From Cheiracanthium punctorium (Eukaryota; Arthropoda; Arachnida; Araneae; Cheiracanthiidae), in contig JAWZYV010018244.1 of assembly GCA_038373885.1 (NCBI GenBank), forward strand, positions 310,001 through 374,000: DNA of 64,000 nt. Reading direction: 5' to 3'. Positions 20,310 through 31,244 of the stretch are shown piece by piece (position 1 is the first letter of the stretch; each line of letters starts with the position of its first letter). Under the pieces are notes generated by a model. That model searched no databases and was not told the DNA's origin. It worked only from the letters and a program-made list of their open reading frames with translations. The position numbers and the translations under genes were made by a program.

Positions 20310-20735
20310 CAGAAAAATCACATTAGAAGCATCAGTTTAATTATCCTTAATCACTTCAAGGCTACTGAAAAATCAAAGTCGAAAGTTTTGCTTTACCAGT
20401 TCGATCACTTTCAATCATCCAAGAACTTGAAATTAAAGCTTCTTTTGAATGTTAAACATTGGGTTTCTGCCACTGAAATGCATTTCGAGTGCATAAAAGA
20501 TATCCTGCTGAGGGAACCCGCCGCAGAGAAGCTGGGCTCGTCAAAATACTCCATAAACAAACCTTCGACATTCACTTTCCTACTGTTCGTAAGTACGGGC
20601 TTATTTCTGTATATGTGTATTTACATAACGTTTTTAATTTCACTTAATATTTGACAGGACAAGGCAAAATGCAAAACGTCTGATGACGAGGTTTGGATTT
20701 TATCTTTTGTTAACGGAAATCTAAATTTCACCGTG
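20310..20735 (+). CDS. Possible two-exon coding fragment, unidentified
   Basis: The frame is open from 20307 to a strong donor, TTC|GTAAGT at 20589. A 69-bp intron ends in TTTGACAG at 20657, and the frame continues in phase 0 to 20735 before GTACCC. The joined peptide contains HFECIKDILLREPAAEKLG, then KYSINKPSTFTFLLF, then DDEVWILSFVNGNLNFTV. It has the look of a real protein (mixed composition, acidic and basic helices), but I do not recognise the family. No upstream ATG in frame is obvious, so this may be an internal exon pair or a pseudogene. Unspliced, the frame ends at TGA inside the intron. A G-rich repeat follows directly. Confidence 0.3.
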
Positions 20736-21270
20736 GTACCCAGGAGGTGGATAATGGGCTTGGGCCCCCATAGAAATTTTTCAAGGAGGGGGGGGGGGCA
20801 AATCTCAATTTTAGTTTTGATTTAACTTAGTGATACAAGTTTGTGTGCATCATAAGGCATTCTAAAAGTCTAGGGGTAGGGCGAGTAACCGAGCTTCTCC
20901 CCCTTCTAATGGGTGGGGTGGTTTGCGAGATATCTTAAATTAGACCTTGAAAAATCTTAGAATATTAATTATAAATCAATGAATCACCTAATTTAGAAGA
21001 ACTAGACTTAGAAAAGTCACACACGCAACGTTTTTTAAAAAGCTACTTAAAAAATAACTATTATATCAAAATGATAGGTTTCTGCATAAAAGAATAAGGT
21101 AAAGTGTATGTATATTATTTTAAAGAGCTTTTGTTTTGAATTTTAAAAAAGAAATATATTGAAAAATCATTAATTAATTTGACAAAAAGTTTTCCAAATG
21201 TCACACATGTAACACGGAATTGCCCATATACGTTCAATAAACCGGGTCACTATCACCGGAGGAGTGTATA
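20736..21270. other. Non-coding; G-rich repeat fragment
   Basis: A stretch with GGGCCCCCATAG and a run of G near 20789 resembles the inside of the G-rich MITEs elsewhere in the window, but no end pair was found. The rest is AT-rich and featureless. Confidence 0.45.
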
Positions 21271-21713
21271 CAGGGTGTTTCTAAATTGTTTTTTTTTACA
21301 AAACTTAAGGAGAGATAGGGCACATAATAAGGAATCAGAATCACATAACAATGTGGGGTCGGAAACGTCGTCTTCATGTAGCTATTAATTATCACTTTGG
21401 AACGGGTGCTGAAACAACAATGAACTTTCCGACCAGTGTTTGTCAAAAACTAACGTATTTTTCTCAGAAAACATGACTAAAATTCATAGTTTAAAAATTC
21501 TACTTCATTTCATAGATGACATTTTTGGAGACAAGCCCATTGTATATGAAACTTGCTTAAGGAATTAGACAAATACTTCAACAGTTTTCATAAAGTGATT
21601 ATTACCAGGCGAGTGAAAATGGCGTTTTCAACCCCATAATGCTATGTGATTCTGATTCCTTATTATGTGCCCTATCTCCCTAAAATTTGTAAAAACAATT
21701 TAGAAACACCCTC
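21271..21713. mobile_element. MITE with TATA-flanked CAGGGTGTTTC ends
   Basis: The left end CAGGGTGTTTCTAAATTG mirrors the right end CAATTTAGAAACACCCTC. The TIRs are about 100-115 bp and include GGCACATAATAAGGAATCAG against CTGATTCCTTATTATGTGCC. TATA lies on both sides. The 443-bp body is non-coding. A diverged piece of the same family lies at 26540-26795. Confidence 0.85.
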
Positions 21714-21859
21714 TATATATGTTCAAACTTCCCGGTCACTGTCATTAGAACGAATGCGTATGCTCAATTTTGTTGGTCCTGTACTGGACCGATAGCGATG
21801 GCACTTGGTGATAAAAGACGCCTTTTCATATTCCCATGTGATGCAAATGGGTTAACTGA

Positions 21860-22168
21860 CGGACGGCCATCATTAGATTACACAATAATGTCCGTCCACA
21901 TGTTGTGAAGACTCTAATGCTACCATGCAGGAGTTTAGACTTTTTCTACCCATACTCTGTACAGTCCAGATCCCTCTTTAAGTGTTTTCCATATTTTTGA
22001 AGTCCCCATAGTAAAGACATTCGTGGCCGTCGATTTGGTTCAGACGAAGAGCTGCACGCCTCGGTACAGTCATAGTTCCGTAGGCAACCCAAAAGATTTT
22101 TCCATGAAGCATTGTGAAGCACTGACCATCTAGTTTCACAGTAGGATAAATGCATTGACAGTTAGCTT
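21860..22168 (+). pseudogene. mariner transposase C-terminal fossil, split by the CTCG-array element
   Basis: Plus-strand frames with stops and shifts give RPHVVKTL (mariner NARPHVA), FFYPYSVQS (the HPPYSPDL region), then RRFGSDEELHASVQS..F..QPK.FFHEA and finally DKCID (matching RW.KCI). The order and spacing fit the C-terminal third of a mariner transposase. The 7.28 kb element starting at 22169 interrupts the copy just after DKCIDS. Confidence 0.8.
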
Positions 22169-22173
22169 TAGGG

Positions 22174-22356
22174 ATGGACGCGAGACGTGCGAGACGAGAA
22201 TCGGGGCTGTCTCGTCTCGTCTCGCAATGGTAAACCTCTGTCTCGTCTCGCGTCTCGCCTCGTCTCGCAAACACTGTGTCTCGTCTCGCGTCTCGCAAAG
22301 AAATTGCTGTCTCGTCTCGCGCGAGACGCGAGACGTCTCGCGAGTCTCGCAAAATT
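22174..22356. repeat. Left subterminal TCTCG array
   Basis: Degenerate tandem and inverted words such as CTCGTCTCGTCTCGC and GCGAGACGCGAGACG, separated by spacers like AATGGTAAACCTCTG. The arginine/serine-rich open frames here (for example 22155-22411) are artefacts of this repeat. Confidence 0.9.
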
Positions 22357-22571
22357 AAGGACTGCTATTTCGTTACCATTTTTTACTAACTTATTATTGG
22401 GATTTTATTGAAAATTAATATTAATAATAACAATTACTTACATATAGCCACATAAGTAGATATATTAATAACTATATCAGCATATATCGGCATTTGAAGT
22501 AAAAGAAATTCAGCTTTAATCCGTACATATAATGTCCCACCGAAAATATAGTATTTATTTTTATTTATTTA

Positions 22572-23390
22572 CTAGCTGCGTGCCCGTTCTTCGCATTGTA
22601 GTAAACGAAAATTTTCCTAACATGTGTAATTTCAATTAATTCCAGTGATGTGGAATCTAAAATAAAAGCAAAATTATTTGACTCTTGATGTAAAGTTTGC
22701 GTCATGAGTATTAACCTGGCATCATTGCAATATAATGACTCAAAAAACTACGTCAGTATCATTCGCGATCAGAAAAGTGAAAAGCATGGCGATTTGCAGA
22801 GAACTCCCGACTTTCAAAATGTGTTATTTCTACATCATACTCTTCAAGTTGTAGCATTAAATACCTCAGACACTACATGAAATGGACAACCGTTTGTTTT
22901 AAAATAGTTGCGCACCCGCTCTTCATACTGGAAGAAGCGAATATTTTACTAAAATCCTATCTGCAAAACATATTTTTTTTTTTTAATTTAAGTAATCTCC
23001 TCTTTTGAAATTACTGCGGGATATATTAACGCAAATTAGAATTACTTATCGTTCAGTTGGTGATAACCCTTGAAAAAGGATAAACAGAACACTTTTAATT
23101 TCATGAAATATTTATTAATGTGGTATATTGTGATTTATTCATATTATCCTTACAAATCTACTAATACTACCTATTACGCATATTAATACTATCTATTTTC
23201 GCTTCTTCCTTTTTAAGGCTCGATTTCAAGAAACATTATTTGGCACAAATAGGTCCTTTTTATTCTATGGCGATTCTTTGCAATTTAAGCATTAGCATAA
23301 GGAATAATCATTTCACATAATGGTTGCTATTAAGAAAGCTCTCCATATATATTTAATTTATGCATAGTTTTGTAAGATTGGGGTATTTAG
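22572..23390. repeat. Retroposon-type repeat fragment
   Basis: It begins ACTAGCTGCGTGCCCGTTCT, a sequence type that recurs at about 33056 (AGTAGCCTGGCGTTGCCC) and 59295 (ACTAGCTGCTACCCGTGACT). These look like the same retroposon family edge. No coding frame survives and boundaries are uncertain. Confidence 0.4.
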
Positions 23391-23391
23391 C

Positions 23392-23444
23392 ACCACAAAA
23401 CATTTCATCCACCATGGACCACGGTGGATGAAATGTTTTGTGGT
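23392..23444. repeat. Perfect 22-bp hairpin
   Basis: Arms 23392-23413 and 23423-23444 are exact reverse complements (core CACAAAACATTTCATCCACC) around a 9-base loop. The right arm sequence GTGGATGAAAT is then repeated directly. Confidence 0.9.
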
Positions 23445-24040
23445 GGATGAAATATTTGTCACCGTCACCACGGGCCGTAGTGACACATATTCAAAGCGAT
23501 GCCAATTTAAATAGACATATATCCACTATAGCGGTATTTTATAAATCCTCCATGGTTCTGTTTCCTGAAAACGTCAAACTTTGTAATCTCGAGGAGCTAT
23601 TTAGAATCGCTATAATTGTGTCAGGACGTTAGAGTTGCAGAGTTTACAATTTTCAAGCATTTCTTAAAATTTATGACGTCACTGTTTAACTGCCGTATAA
23701 GATAACCCGGTTCGTTGAGCAAGTTAATTTGGATATTTTGACCAGTATTATCATTAAGATAATGGTTTACAGATAAATAATTTTGAAAACTTGTGTGATT
23801 ATTAGTAGCATAAAATTTTAATCTAATTTCTTTTTTAAATCGTACCGAACAATTTAAACAAACCTCTAATTGAAATATGCGCTTCTTTCAGCATCCACCC
23901 ACGAAGTAAAGCAAAAGCAGATGACGTGTTAAATTTATACCACTAAGTTTATATTTAGGTATGGAACACCGTAGTCATAAAATTCCACTTACCGCTGAAA
24001 AATCCTTTAAAATATATAAAACGTTCACAGATGTTAATAG
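23445..24040. other. Non-coding, nothing recognised
   Basis: Part of the interior of the 7.28 kb unit. No frame or repeat copy was identified. Confidence 0.5.
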
Positions 24041-24542
24041 CAGGGCCGTTGCGCTGTGGGCGCTATGGACGGCTCAGCTCCCCGCCACCCCCCCCCCCAC
24101 CCCTAGAAAAATCTGAGCCACCTCACCCAGGCCAAAGAGCACAGTCATCGAGGAACATTTTTTGAAAAATCTTATAAAGAGATGCAAATTTCTTAATTTT
24201 TGTTTCTGTACGTAAAAGCAAACATTTTATGTTTTATGTTCTTTAAAGAGTATTGGAAAATCAATTATTTCTTTTCCTTAGAGATAAGAAAAATTGTATT
24301 GCCTGAAGAGGAAATTACAAACTTCGCAACAAGGCCGTAGCGCTGGGACGCTATGGACGGATCAGACCCCCTGGAAAAATCTGAGCCCCTTCCCCCCCAA
24401 AGAACGCAGGCATCGAGGAACGTTTTTTGAAGAAAATGTTCCTCGATAATGGTGTTAAAAAATATACATCTTTCTTAAAAGAGATGTAATTTTTAAAAAT
24501 TTTTGTTCCTGTTTGTAAAAGCAAACATTTCATGATCTTTAA

Positions 24543-25403
24543 GGGGACAAGGGACGTTAAATATTCAAAACTTTCCATTTTAAATTTTACTTGTAATCTT
24601 ATGTATAGTTGTTTCACACAAAATCATAGTTGTCTAACATAATAGTTTGCATCTATATTGAAACTAAAAAAAAAAAAAAAATAATAATAATTTTTAAAAT
24701 GAAAATTGATATTTTTCAGAAAAAAATACGTCTTCTATTTTTTTATTTAAAATATCCCATGCGCATTCAAAATTAATAAAAAGCGACATATTTTTTTTTA
24801 ATATACATTTGCAATATATGTATGAACATATCTGTGCATTCATTTCTATGTGTGACAAATGCAGGCGCGTAGCCAGGAAAATCTGGGGGGGGGGGAGAGA
24901 TGAACTTATATGTGTAGTAATAGACGGAATTTCATCACTAATCCAAAAATGTGGGGGGGTGGGGATATATCCGGATATCCCCCCCCCCTGGCTACGCCCC
25001 TGGAAAAAGGTACGCTTTATATAAAAAATAAATTCACGTGAGATGAAGCTTTTTTTTTTTTTTTTCAAATTCCATCCTACTGTTACATTTAAATTCCTAT
25101 ATCTCTATTAAATAACGTTTGTTTGAAAATTTAATGTACAATTATGTTCATGCATGCATTACAAGTTTACTATAAGAAAAATTACAGCTTTTTATTAAAT
25201 TGGAATGCACATGAGATATTTTGAAAAAATTATTTATGGCCCATTTTTCCTTAAAGATATTAACATAATTTTTAAAAAAAGATTTAATTTTTTATTTTTA
25301 GTATTAATGTAAATGCACACCTTTGTTTTCAACAACTGTACGTATACTTTGAGACTAAAAATTAAGAAATGATAGTTTTCAATTTTAAAGTCCCTTTGTC
25401 CCC
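24543..25403. mobile_element. TTAA-flanked TIR element (Kolobok- or piggyBac-like), nested
   Basis: TTAA at 24539-24542 and 25404-25407 flanks ends GGGGACAAGGGAC and GTCCCTTTGTCCCC. The 861-bp body has no transposase frame. GGGG-starting TIRs with TTAA fit Kolobok better than piggyBac; this is inference. It carries a later hAT-like MITE at 24862-25002. Confidence 0.8.
24862..25002. mobile_element. hAT-like MITE (GGCGTAGCCA ends), nested
   Basis: The left end CAGGCGCGTAGCCAGG mirrors the right end CCTGGCTACGCCCCTG. Flanking octamers GACAAATG and GAAAAAGG match at 6 of 8 positions. The 141-bp interior, rich in G and C runs, differs from that of the 279-455 family, so only the ends are shared. 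Confidence 0.75.
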
Positions 25404-25510
25404 TTAAAAAGTTTTAGAAAAGCAATTATTTCTTTTCTTTTATGATAAGGAAAATCGTATTTCCTGAAAAGGAAATTGCAAACAGCAAGCTCTTGAAACA
25501 TCGTAAATTT

Positions 25511-26539
25511 TCTTCATTGATCTCTTTATTGGGGCGGCATTATTGGGTCTCTTTATTGGCAGTGAAAACATCTTGTTAAAAAAGGGTGTGTGGGTGGTCC
25601 TAATTTTCTCGGAAGCAGCACTGTCCCATTTCTACAATTAACGATCACCCCATGCGTCGCCCCTCTATCAGTAAAAAGGAACGACTATACAATACTAATC
25701 GCTTTACATGTTTGTTACTGCAAAGCCCATCAGTCTTTCGAACTTTACCACAAGGGGTGGTGATATTGTTCTGTGTAAAATGCCGCTTTTAGAGGTATAT
25801 ACCAAGACTGGAGATTTTCGCCCATACTCTTTCACACACACGAGTTTTCCAGGAAATGGATAATGACATCTGCCCTGAACCGAATCAGAAACAACGTCTT
25901 TATCCATTCTTTTACTGAAAGTCTTTTTCTCCGTAGGTTTGAGTGAAGATGACAGAGATAATGGGCATTGGAAAGTTAGTCAGAATGGAAATTTTCAAGC
26001 AAAGCAGCAGTTGTTTTTTGTCAAGCACCAGTAAATGACTCTTTTTAAATGGTGTTTTAGTTTTTGAAGCTGCAGAATAGCAATACTAACTGTCAAATTA
26101 TATGATTTATAAAATATTTTGAAATTCCCCCCTTAATTTTTTTGACACGATAAGAAGTATAAAGCTAATTTTGATGTGGATTGTGGATTGTGGATTTTGA
26201 TGTGTGCTAATTTTGTGCCCCTATGAATCCGGGGCGCTGGTGCCTTGCATCCACAGCACAACCCTTGTGGACGGCCCTGTAGCACGTTTTCTTGTCATCT
26301 GGCTAATTAACTAAACAAGCATACACAACGCAGAGTCAAAACCAGGGTCGGACTGGCCGTGTCCGACTGCCTGCAGACTGCCCACCCTTTGTCGGGGCCC
26401 CACACTCACACACAAAAAAGAAAGAAAACAGATTTTCGAAGACAACAAATGAAAAACTGAAATTCGGTTTTTAAAGTAAAAAGACGTCGAATGTTGTTAA
26501 GTCTATGGTTTTTCGAAAACTAATCCCTCTTTCACTGAT
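25511..26539. other. Non-coding with fragments of hAT-like ends
   Basis: GGACGGCCCTG at 26269-26279 and CAGGGTCGGACTGGCC at 26344 look like isolated hAT-type termini, but no partner ends or target duplications were found. The 67-codon minus-strand frame near 25704-25907 matches nothing known to me. Confidence 0.45.
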
Positions 26540-26795
26540 TGCACTTGATAAAAATTGTTATTTCAGAATTGTTTCTTTCATTACATCTATGAAATTGTCT
26601 GAGGAAAGCCATTGTTTATGAAACTTGGTTAAGAAATGAGGCGCACACTTCAACACTTCTTCCAAAGGTATTATTAAAAGGCACATGAAGATGACGTTTC
26701 CGCCCATATATTACTATGTTTTTCTTAACCGTCTCTGCACCCCCTACGCCCCTCCAAGTTCGGCAGTCTAGTAGAGAATCACCCTGTATATATAT
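26540..26795. mobile_element. Diverged right part of the CAGGGTGTTTC MITE family
   Basis: Segments such as GGTTAAGAAATGAGGCGCACACTTCAACA and the terminal CACCCTGTATATATATAAC parallel 21540-21720. The left half is missing. It belongs to the same family as 21271-21713. Confidence 0.6.
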
Positions 26796-27107
26796 AACTA
26801 ATAAGTAAAACACAAAATATTCTGCAAATATGACAACACCCCGCATGAAAAAATATATAACAGCAGAAGCAAGAATTACAAACCACAAGTGGAAAAAAAA
26901 ATAGATGCTCAGCCAAATGAGAATGGAACGGGAATTATAACCACTGGCACCATTCTCAGGAGCCATAACCAGTAGATTATAATTAAAGACAAACAAAATA
27001 GTAGGATTTCGGTTGTGTGGCATATCAAAAGAGATATTCACTCCACACGTTTTAGGCTCTATGGTACTATAAATAAGGAAAAAAGGAAAACAATAAGATA
27101 TCAAAAT

Positions 27108-27280
27108 CAGGGGCGTAGCCACGGGGGGGGGTTAGGGGGGTCATAACCCCCCCATGAGAAATTTTTTACCATATAAAATGTATATTCTTCACTCTATTAT
27201 CACACACACGTATACATATATATGAGTTGTAGTAGTCGTAACCCCCCCCACCCCATGAAAAATTTCTGGCTACGCCCCTG
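27108..27280. mobile_element. hAT-like MITE (GGCGTAGCCA family, reverse copy)
   Basis: Ends CAGGGGCGTAGCCA and TGGCTACGCCCCTG are perfect inverted partners, and the 8-bp duplication ATCAAAAT is exact (27100-27107 and 27281-27288). The interior is the reverse complement of 279-455 and 43424-43579. Confidence 0.92.
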
Positions 27281-27288
27281 ATCAAAAT

Positions 27289-29235
27289 AATTGAAAAAGC
27301 GCTGAAAAATCGACATACCAATCTGTAGTGATAGAAACCACATGGAAGTCCAGCATATCTATACATATGTATATATAATATAATATCCATATTCGTAACT
27401 TGTGGAACGGAAGGGAGGGAGGGGGGGGGTAGGCAACCAGAACGTTCTTTTCACAAATCCCTCCTCTAAAAAAAAATAAATATCGATAAAATTCTTGATG
27501 TAAAATACAGCCCCGCGAATACCTAAAAATAAATTTATTTTCATTCTGAAATTAGTTCTCTAAAAAGGATCGATGACAACTCTCTCTCAAAAAAATAAAA
27601 AAATAAAAAATAAAATCCGTATCTTGCGTTGAAATATAAAAAATACAAATCCTATGTTTAGGTAGAGCTTTGTGGTAATTAAGAACTTATTTGCTTGAAT
27701 TTACTGTAAATGACATTATTTCTCGCTACACCTAATAGCAATATTACGAATAAAGCGGATATAGTACGTCTTTATTAAATCTCTACTATTTACTTTAACG
27801 TCAATTTCAAGTCTCTAAAATATGTGTAATTTTTATATTAATGAAAACAAGATTATATTAACGATAATTATAATTATTTGCCTAATATTTCCAATAACAT
27901 TACCGTGTGTGCGTTTTTAGATTTCATTATAGTATCTCAGTTGGTTAATAGACGACTTATTTTTTGTTTATATTTTAAATTACTGAACAGTTAATTTGTT
28001 GACGACTATCCGTTTGTACTTTTCCACAATAATTTTTAGCGAGAGTACTACAGTCGTTATGTTCGCCCTGCTTACAGAAAAATTAAACCATAATCCCCCT
28101 AATGTATATCCAGTGTGGATTTAAAAAAAAAAAAAAAAAAATGAAAAGACATCTAACAGGCGAAGATAATTTTAGAATAGGAACCCAACTGCAAGATAAA
28201 ATGATGGGGAGGAAAAAAATTTATAAAAGTTTTGCAAGCCGAAGGAAGGGAAAACATGATAATATAAACGAAAAGAGAAATAGTTTGAAAAAAATTGCTT
28301 GCATTTCTTTCCGTCCGATATTAATATATAAGAATAAAAAATGTCATTTTAATCTATTTAAAATAGGCCAACGATAGGGATTTAACCGCCCCTAGAAAGT
28401 TGTCACCAGGGTGGGCGCCCCCCCCCCCCTACGCACGCCGAAACGTGCGGGAAAGTTTGAGGATAATATCGGTACAAGGATATTTCAACCAAGGATATTC
28501 AACCATATTTCAACCTACTCAGACTAAGCATCAATGCGAATGCAAGTTGCTCTACTTCTAATCTCTCTCTGATATACCAGAAACCCGATTATCACAAGGG
28601 CAAGGGGGGGGGGGGCGGTAGTCCGGTGCCCTTGAAGAAAAAGGGGGCCCATATATATATCCCGATTATCTAAATTATAAATTCATATGTACTGAAATAG
28701 TAATTGTGGGGAAAAAACTGAATTTCCTCTTTAATACAGGTATTACCTAATTGCCTATCACTAGATCCAGTTAGAGATATTTTTTTGGGGTGATAAATAC
28801 GATTTGATTAAAGTACAAAAACTACAGTTAACTGAAATGCAATTTTCGAGTACAACAGTGGTCAAAACTGGGTTAAAATGCTTAAAAAAGGGGGCTTAGT
28901 AAAGGCGCTTAATGCGTAAAAAAGGGGATAGTAAGGGGGGCCCCAAACTTAATGCCCCGGGCCCCGTCTAAAAGTGGTCAGATTTGAACATACCGTACCG
29001 CCTTTCCTATTTACTTATTATTTTTCTTTCAACTCTTCTCTGTTTTCTTTTTTTTTTCCGCCTCTTTCTTTATCCTCTCTTTTGTGTGTTTTGTATATCT
29101 CTCGTCTGTTCTAATTTTAAATGTTACGTGTTTGTGCGTATTGTAGAGTGCTGATAGTATACCAGGACCGAAAACGAAGGAGACGCAAGTTAAACGCTAG
29201 AGGCTTCAGGCAAATTGTCGCTTTTCAGATCGTAT
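27289..29235. other. Non-coding interior with GGGCCC-rich fragments
   Basis: The stretch has an 18-A run near 28124 and G/C homopolymers near 28417 and 28604. A GGGGGCCC-bounded segment at about 28600-28972 may be another short element, with ends unresolved. The 91-codon frame at 28102 starts in the poly(A) and is lysine-rich, so it is likely chance. Confidence 0.45.
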
Positions 29236-29446
29236 TTATGCGAGACGGAAAAAAATGCGAGAATTCTCGCGAGAAATCTCGCGCGAGACAAGACTCTGTC
29301 TCGTCTCGCGTCTCGTCTCGCAAAATATTTTCTTTCTCGTCTCGCGTCTCGTCTCGCAAAAAAAATGTCTGTCTCGTCTCGCGTCTCGTCTCGCGAGACA
29401 ATGCGAGACTGCGAGACAATGCGAGAATTCTCGCGTCTCGCGTCCA
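29236..29446. repeat. Right subterminal TCTCG array
   Basis: Repeats of CTCGTCTCGCGTCTCGTCTCGC with spacers such as AAAATATTTTCTTT. It is the inverted counterpart of 22174-22356. Long Ser/Arg/Ala/Leu-rich open frames on both strands here come from the repeat, not from a protein gene. Confidence 0.9.
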
Positions 29447-29489
29447 TCCCTAGTTAGCTTAGTCAGTTGGCTGATGGCCCCTCCCGTGT

Positions 29490-31025
29490 GTACGCCACTG
29501 CAGTCAGCAATTCACAAAAGTTTCGTCAAACGCTCCATTGCGCATATTATAAAATCCTTACATAGTCTAAAATTCAGTGGACTTTCCCAAGAAAATTTCT
29601 CAGCTGCCCCTCAGCATACAACACATTCAATGAGATGAGAATGTCATGAAGAACCCACAAATAGCTTTCAAAAATAAGCTTCGAGAAACAAATGAAAGTT
29701 TCACAGCAGAATGACTCTGCGATATGGCAGTGAACTCTACGAGCATTCACTCAAAATTAAACTGAGTGGCGATCTGCTCTGCCGTATTTTTAATTTCCGC
29801 TAATTTTTCCCGAACTTTCCACCAATTTCCTCAACGAATTTTCTAATTCGATGACATTTCCTATTGGTCACGCATATTGATAACGTAATATCAATGCTAT
29901 CGCGTAATACCAGTACAGAAAAGCAAACATTATAGACATTTACAGTAATAAAATCGTGCCAAATGTAGCCAAGCTTGGCGACTTTTTGTAGAACTATCGC
30001 CAATATTTAGCGAGAAACTACCAAACAATATGTTAAACAATAAGGAAACCCGAAACTCCCGATCTCGCATTCTAGTTAACCGATTCACATGCAACACAAT
30101 GTAAATTTCAACTAACTGACGAGTGGGAAAACTAATGTTAGACTAAATTTAACCCCCGAAAAGCAGATCAACTCAAAAATTCGTAACACGTAGTATTTAT
30201 TCTAGAAGTGTTGCAGACGTCTGCTTATTTGCCGGGTTCGTAAGCTTACAAGTACAGTGTGTATTGAAAGTCCTTCAAATTCGACGAACAATCTTCTGCA
30301 ATTTGCATGCAATAAAATCATTCCACGCGCTAAAAATTCAGTGATATACTCGAGCAGAACCATTAACTGTTTCATAGAATACAAAAGTACAGAATTTAAA
30401 AAAAGCTTTTAAAATAAGCTTCGAAAAATAAGCGAAAGTAACGGCGTTTTTCACAGCAAAACAATGCAAGCGATGCGGCACGCATTGTAGTTTACTCTTC
30501 TGGAACAAACGATTAAAAATTAAACTTCTTGGATGCGAGCTGCTCTTCTTTCATTGTCTGTCTGAATTTTCGAGCAATTTCTACGCCATTCCAATCCTAA
30601 AAAACGCCCATCAATCGCGCAACTCGATTGAGTAATAATAATGCGGGGTAGGAAGCATTACATTCCTCATTAATAAAATCGCTCCAAATGTCGATAAGAC
30701 TGGCGAAACATCGCCAAATTTTGCGGCAAAAATAAGTTTCCAAAAATAAACTTGGGTATTGATAATTTTTGGTGAAATATGAATGAAATAGCATCGCCAA
30801 TATTTGGTGAGAAACGAACTTCCATGTTATTCAGTGGGATACTTTGCAGTACTTATCTCGCATTCTAGTACCCAATTTACATGCACCAAAATGTAAAATT
30901 TAATTATTTGAGGCGTACAGTACGAATTTTAGACATTCAGGGATTTATAAATTAAATCCCTGAAGAGCTGATCACCTCGAAAATTCGTAACAGTATTTAT
31001 TTTAGCAGTTATGAAATATTTCTTA
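29490..31025. repeat. Diverged direct duplication, about 740-bp period
   Basis: Landmarks recur in order: CTAAAATTCAGTG, AAAATAAGCTTCGA (29671 and 30411), AATAAAATCG.(T/C)CCAAATGT, ATCGCCAATATTT, TCTCGCATTCTAGT, and AAAATTCGTAACA..TAGTATTTATT. The two copies are considerably diverged, so it is an old duplication. No coding frame is shared. A short palindrome around CAGGGATTTA lies at about 30940-30964. Confidence 0.75.
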
Positions 31026-31244
31026 TAAGGACTAGTCATTTTAAGGACACTTAAAAAATTAATACTAATAAAATAGTAAATAAATGTTAAATTCAAAGGA
31101 ATTTGTATATGAACATATGGTTTTTTACTTGCATAGATAATTCACAAGATTTATATTTATAGCACCAATATAATATTGAAACTAAAGTAATGCAGCAAAA
31201 AACAAATGCAACATAAAGAAAGATATACACTGTTAAAAATGGCC

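Larger units (their letters stand above)
24041..25510. repeat. Tandemly duplicated repeat (289-bp period), second copy interrupted
   Basis: Copy 1 (24041-24329) starts CAGGGCCGTTGCGCTG. Copy 2 starts CAAGGCCGTAGCGCTG at 24330, is split at 24542 by the TTAA element, and resumes at 25404. Shared landmarks are CGCTATGGACGG, GGCATCGAGGAAC, GTAAAAGCAAACATTT and CAATTATTTCTTTTC. Confidence 0.8.
22169..29452. mobile_element. 7.28 kb hAT-like TIR unit with CTCG/TCTCG arrays at both ends
   Basis: The left end TAGGGATGGACGCGAGACG and right end CTCGCGTCCATCCCTA are inverted. An identical 8-bp duplication, GTTAGCTT, flanks the unit (22161-22168 and 29453-29460). Just inside each end is a 180-210-bp array of short CTCGTCTCGC words (22174-22356 and 29236-29446), arranged as inverted partners. 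The 8-bp duplication and TAGGGATG terminus suggest hAT. No transposase frame is visible. The interior holds several later insertions, so the original unit was shorter. No other genes were found inside. Confidence 0.8.

Noticed and set aside
26218..26410. hAT-type termini (GGACGGCCCTG and CAGGGTCGGACTGGCC)
   Set aside because: No partner ends or target duplications could be matched; the pair to 24041 was tested and the octamers differ.
29121..29638. Arg/Ser/Ala-rich frames on both strands (also 22155-22411)
   Set aside because: They arise from the TCTCG/CGAGA repeat read in several frames; both strands are open at once and composition follows the repeat.
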